DNA of 5,996 nucleotides from Bacillota bacterium (GTDB taxonomy: Bacteria > Bacillota > Clostridia > Lachnospirales > Lachnospiraceae), in the NCBI GenBank assembly GCA_023428655.1, contig JAEYXC010000395.1:1-5996 (forward strand), read 5' to 3'. Both the position numbers and the translations under genes were made by a program. Positions 4,701 through 5,996 of this stretch are shown here, one piece after another. The notes under the pieces are model-generated. The model saw nothing but the letters and a program-made list of their open reading frames with translations, ran no database searches and was not told the origin of the DNA. How positions within the stretch are numbered: position 1 is the stretch's first letter; every line of letters starts with the position of its first letter.

Positions 4701-5996
4701 TTAACGATGCTTTTCAACCCAATGATCCATATAATTATCAATTACCCCAAATTGTGCAGGACCGATATCTAACAAAAACTTATGAAAATCCTTCGCTACA
4801 AAATCGTCACCCAAGGCTTTCTCCGCTTTGTTCTTTAACTCTTGAATCTCCAGATACCCCACAGCATAAGGCAGGTAAATCGCCGGTTCCTCCAGTAAGG
4901 TATCATAGATCAGCTCAGCAATGTCCGCGTCACCGATGAAATTCATTACATACTTCATAACCGTTTTTTTATTCCAGCCTTCATAATGAATACCAATATC
5001 CGCTCTGGCATACATGCACAGAATAACGATATTATTTGCACGAAGGAATTCTGCCAGATTTTTATCTATTCCGGCAAAGCGATAAGAATACATCTCCACA
5101 TAGGTAGCCCAGCCCTCGTCATAGCCCATAAAGTTTAATATGCTACGAATCGGCGCCGGATTTTGGCTTCTGAAATAAACACATTGATACAAATGACCCG
5201 GATATCCTTCATGTGCCACCGTTGTATAAATCATGGATAAGGTCTTTTCGTCATTCCCGTTAATATAGATTTTATTATTTTCAAAATTATCTATGGGAGG
5301 GACCAGATACATAGCAGGGCTGAGATAATTGGACAGTGCCTCCGGAACATATTTGATTTTACAATCTACCGGGATTGCTTCCGGAAAATCCCTAGCGATA
5401 TCCGTCTTTAGATCCTGCATGATTTCCTCGGGATTCGTAAGGGGAAAGGAGGTAAAGTCCACATATTTTTTTATGATATCCTTGTCGGAAAGGGTAAGAG
5501 AGGTAATATCTACAATTCCATCCCCAATGGCTGCCTCCAATAGGTCAATGATTTCCTCCATGCTTTTATCAGAACCGGTTTTATACCGAGTAAGGCTTTC
5601 ATAATAGTCCTTACCCTCGGGATAAAAGTAAAGTCCGGCATCATTCGTTCCGGTGCCCAATAATTCCTTCAGTGCATCGATTAACATCTGATAAGCAGGT
5701 ATTACATAATCTAGGACAATTTCCGTGTTGGCAGCAATGTAGGCTGCCTTATCCTTCTTACTTAGATTGGTATAGCTCGAGATCTTATCATCAAAGTATG
5801 TAATAAGAAAATTATTCTCCGGGTCCGATATGAAGGCTTCGCATTGAGCAATAATCCTCTTTGCGACAGTATCACTCATAAAGAGGCCATGGGCAGATTT
5901 TTCTTTTTCATACTGGACGATATCGGTAAAATAGTCATGAACCAGAGGAAGAAGACGAAGATAATCATCGATATCCTCCTTCTGATAGAAGCTGTA
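4701..5996 (-). CDS. DUF885-family putative zinc metallopeptidase, 5' end outside the window
   Basis: The last 431 residues are visible. The frame stays open from 5996 to the TAA at 4701-4703. The first ATG inside the window (5879) is probably internal: the 39 codons before it read as normal protein (beginning YSFYQKEDIDDYLRLLPLV) and have no stop. In visible-fragment numbering, HEGYPGH (262-268, DNA 5193-5213) followed by LYQ is the HExxPGHxxQ-type signature of DUF885 (PF05960). EGWATYVE (294-301, DNA 5094-5117) is the second conserved block and probably supplies another metal ligand or acid. The family is metallopeptidase-like, but its substrates are largely unknown. Members usually have about 550-600 residues, so roughly 120-170 are missing here and any signal peptide or lipobox cannot be judged. 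No clear intrinsic terminator follows the stop, so some read-through into pckA is possible. Confidence 0.88.
   Translation of the reverse strand, partial: YSFYQKEDIDDYLRLLPLVHDYFTDIVQYEKEKSAHGLFMSDTVAKRIIAQCEAFISDPENNFLITYFDDKISSYTNLSKKDKAAYIAANTEIVLDYVIPAYQMLIDALKELLGTGTNDAGLYFYPEGKDYYESLTRYKTGSDKSMEEIIDLLEAAIGDGIVDITSLTLSDKDIIKKYVDFTSFPLTNPEEIMQDLKTDIARDFPEAIPVDCKIKYVPEALSNYLSPAMYLVPPIDNFENNKIYINGNDEKTLSMIYTTVAHEGYPGHLYQCVYFRSQNPAPIRSILNFMGYDEGWATYVEMYSYRFAGIDKNLAEFLRANNIVILCMYARADIGIHYEGWNKKTVMKYVMNFIGDADIAELIYDTLLEEPAIYLPYAVGYLEIQELKNKAEKALGDDFVAKDFHKFLLDIGPAQFGVIDNYMDHWVEKHR

Overview
The window looks like chromosomal DNA from an anaerobic, moderately AT-rich Gram-positive bacterium, most likely a Clostridia/Lachnospiraceae-type organism. 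This is inferred from a T-box leader on an aminoacyl-tRNA synthetase gene, strong AGGAGG-type ribosome binding sites, a clostridial-style methionyl-tRNA synthetase (start MKKPYY, HIGN motif, two CxxC pairs) and a divergent ATP-type PEP carboxykinase. No mobile-element gene, CRISPR array, tRNA or rRNA was seen.

Layout: (1) 1-461, + strand: a near-consensus promoter (TTGACA, 17 nt, TATACT) drives a leader of about 300 nt. The leader is a T-box riboswitch with a Met (AUG) specifier, an antiterminator and a mutually exclusive intrinsic terminator. (2) 462-2441, +: metG, complete, 659 residues. (3) 2442-2880: a 439-bp gene-free convergent region. It holds a 192-bp nested inverted repeat (2485-2676) ending in a T-run, a small hairpin (2752-2778) and the pckA terminator (2807-2857, - strand). 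(4) 2881-4536, -: pckA, complete, 551 residues, with its own consensus promoter (4634-4662) and a leader of about 90 nt containing a hairpin. (5) 4701-5996, -: the 3' part of a DUF885-family putative metallopeptidase gene. It is open to the window edge, so its start lies outside.

The genes are probably not one functional unit. metG (translation) is controlled by the charging state of tRNA-Met and points toward pckA (PEP/oxaloacetate interconversion). pckA lies downstream of, and co-directional with, the DUF885 gene but has its own promoter 164 bp after that gene's stop. The coding content is ordinary housekeeping. The least explained item is the large nested inverted repeat after metG, which may be an oversized terminator, a MITE-like insertion or a structured RNA. 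I see no convincing evidence for a new multi-gene system.
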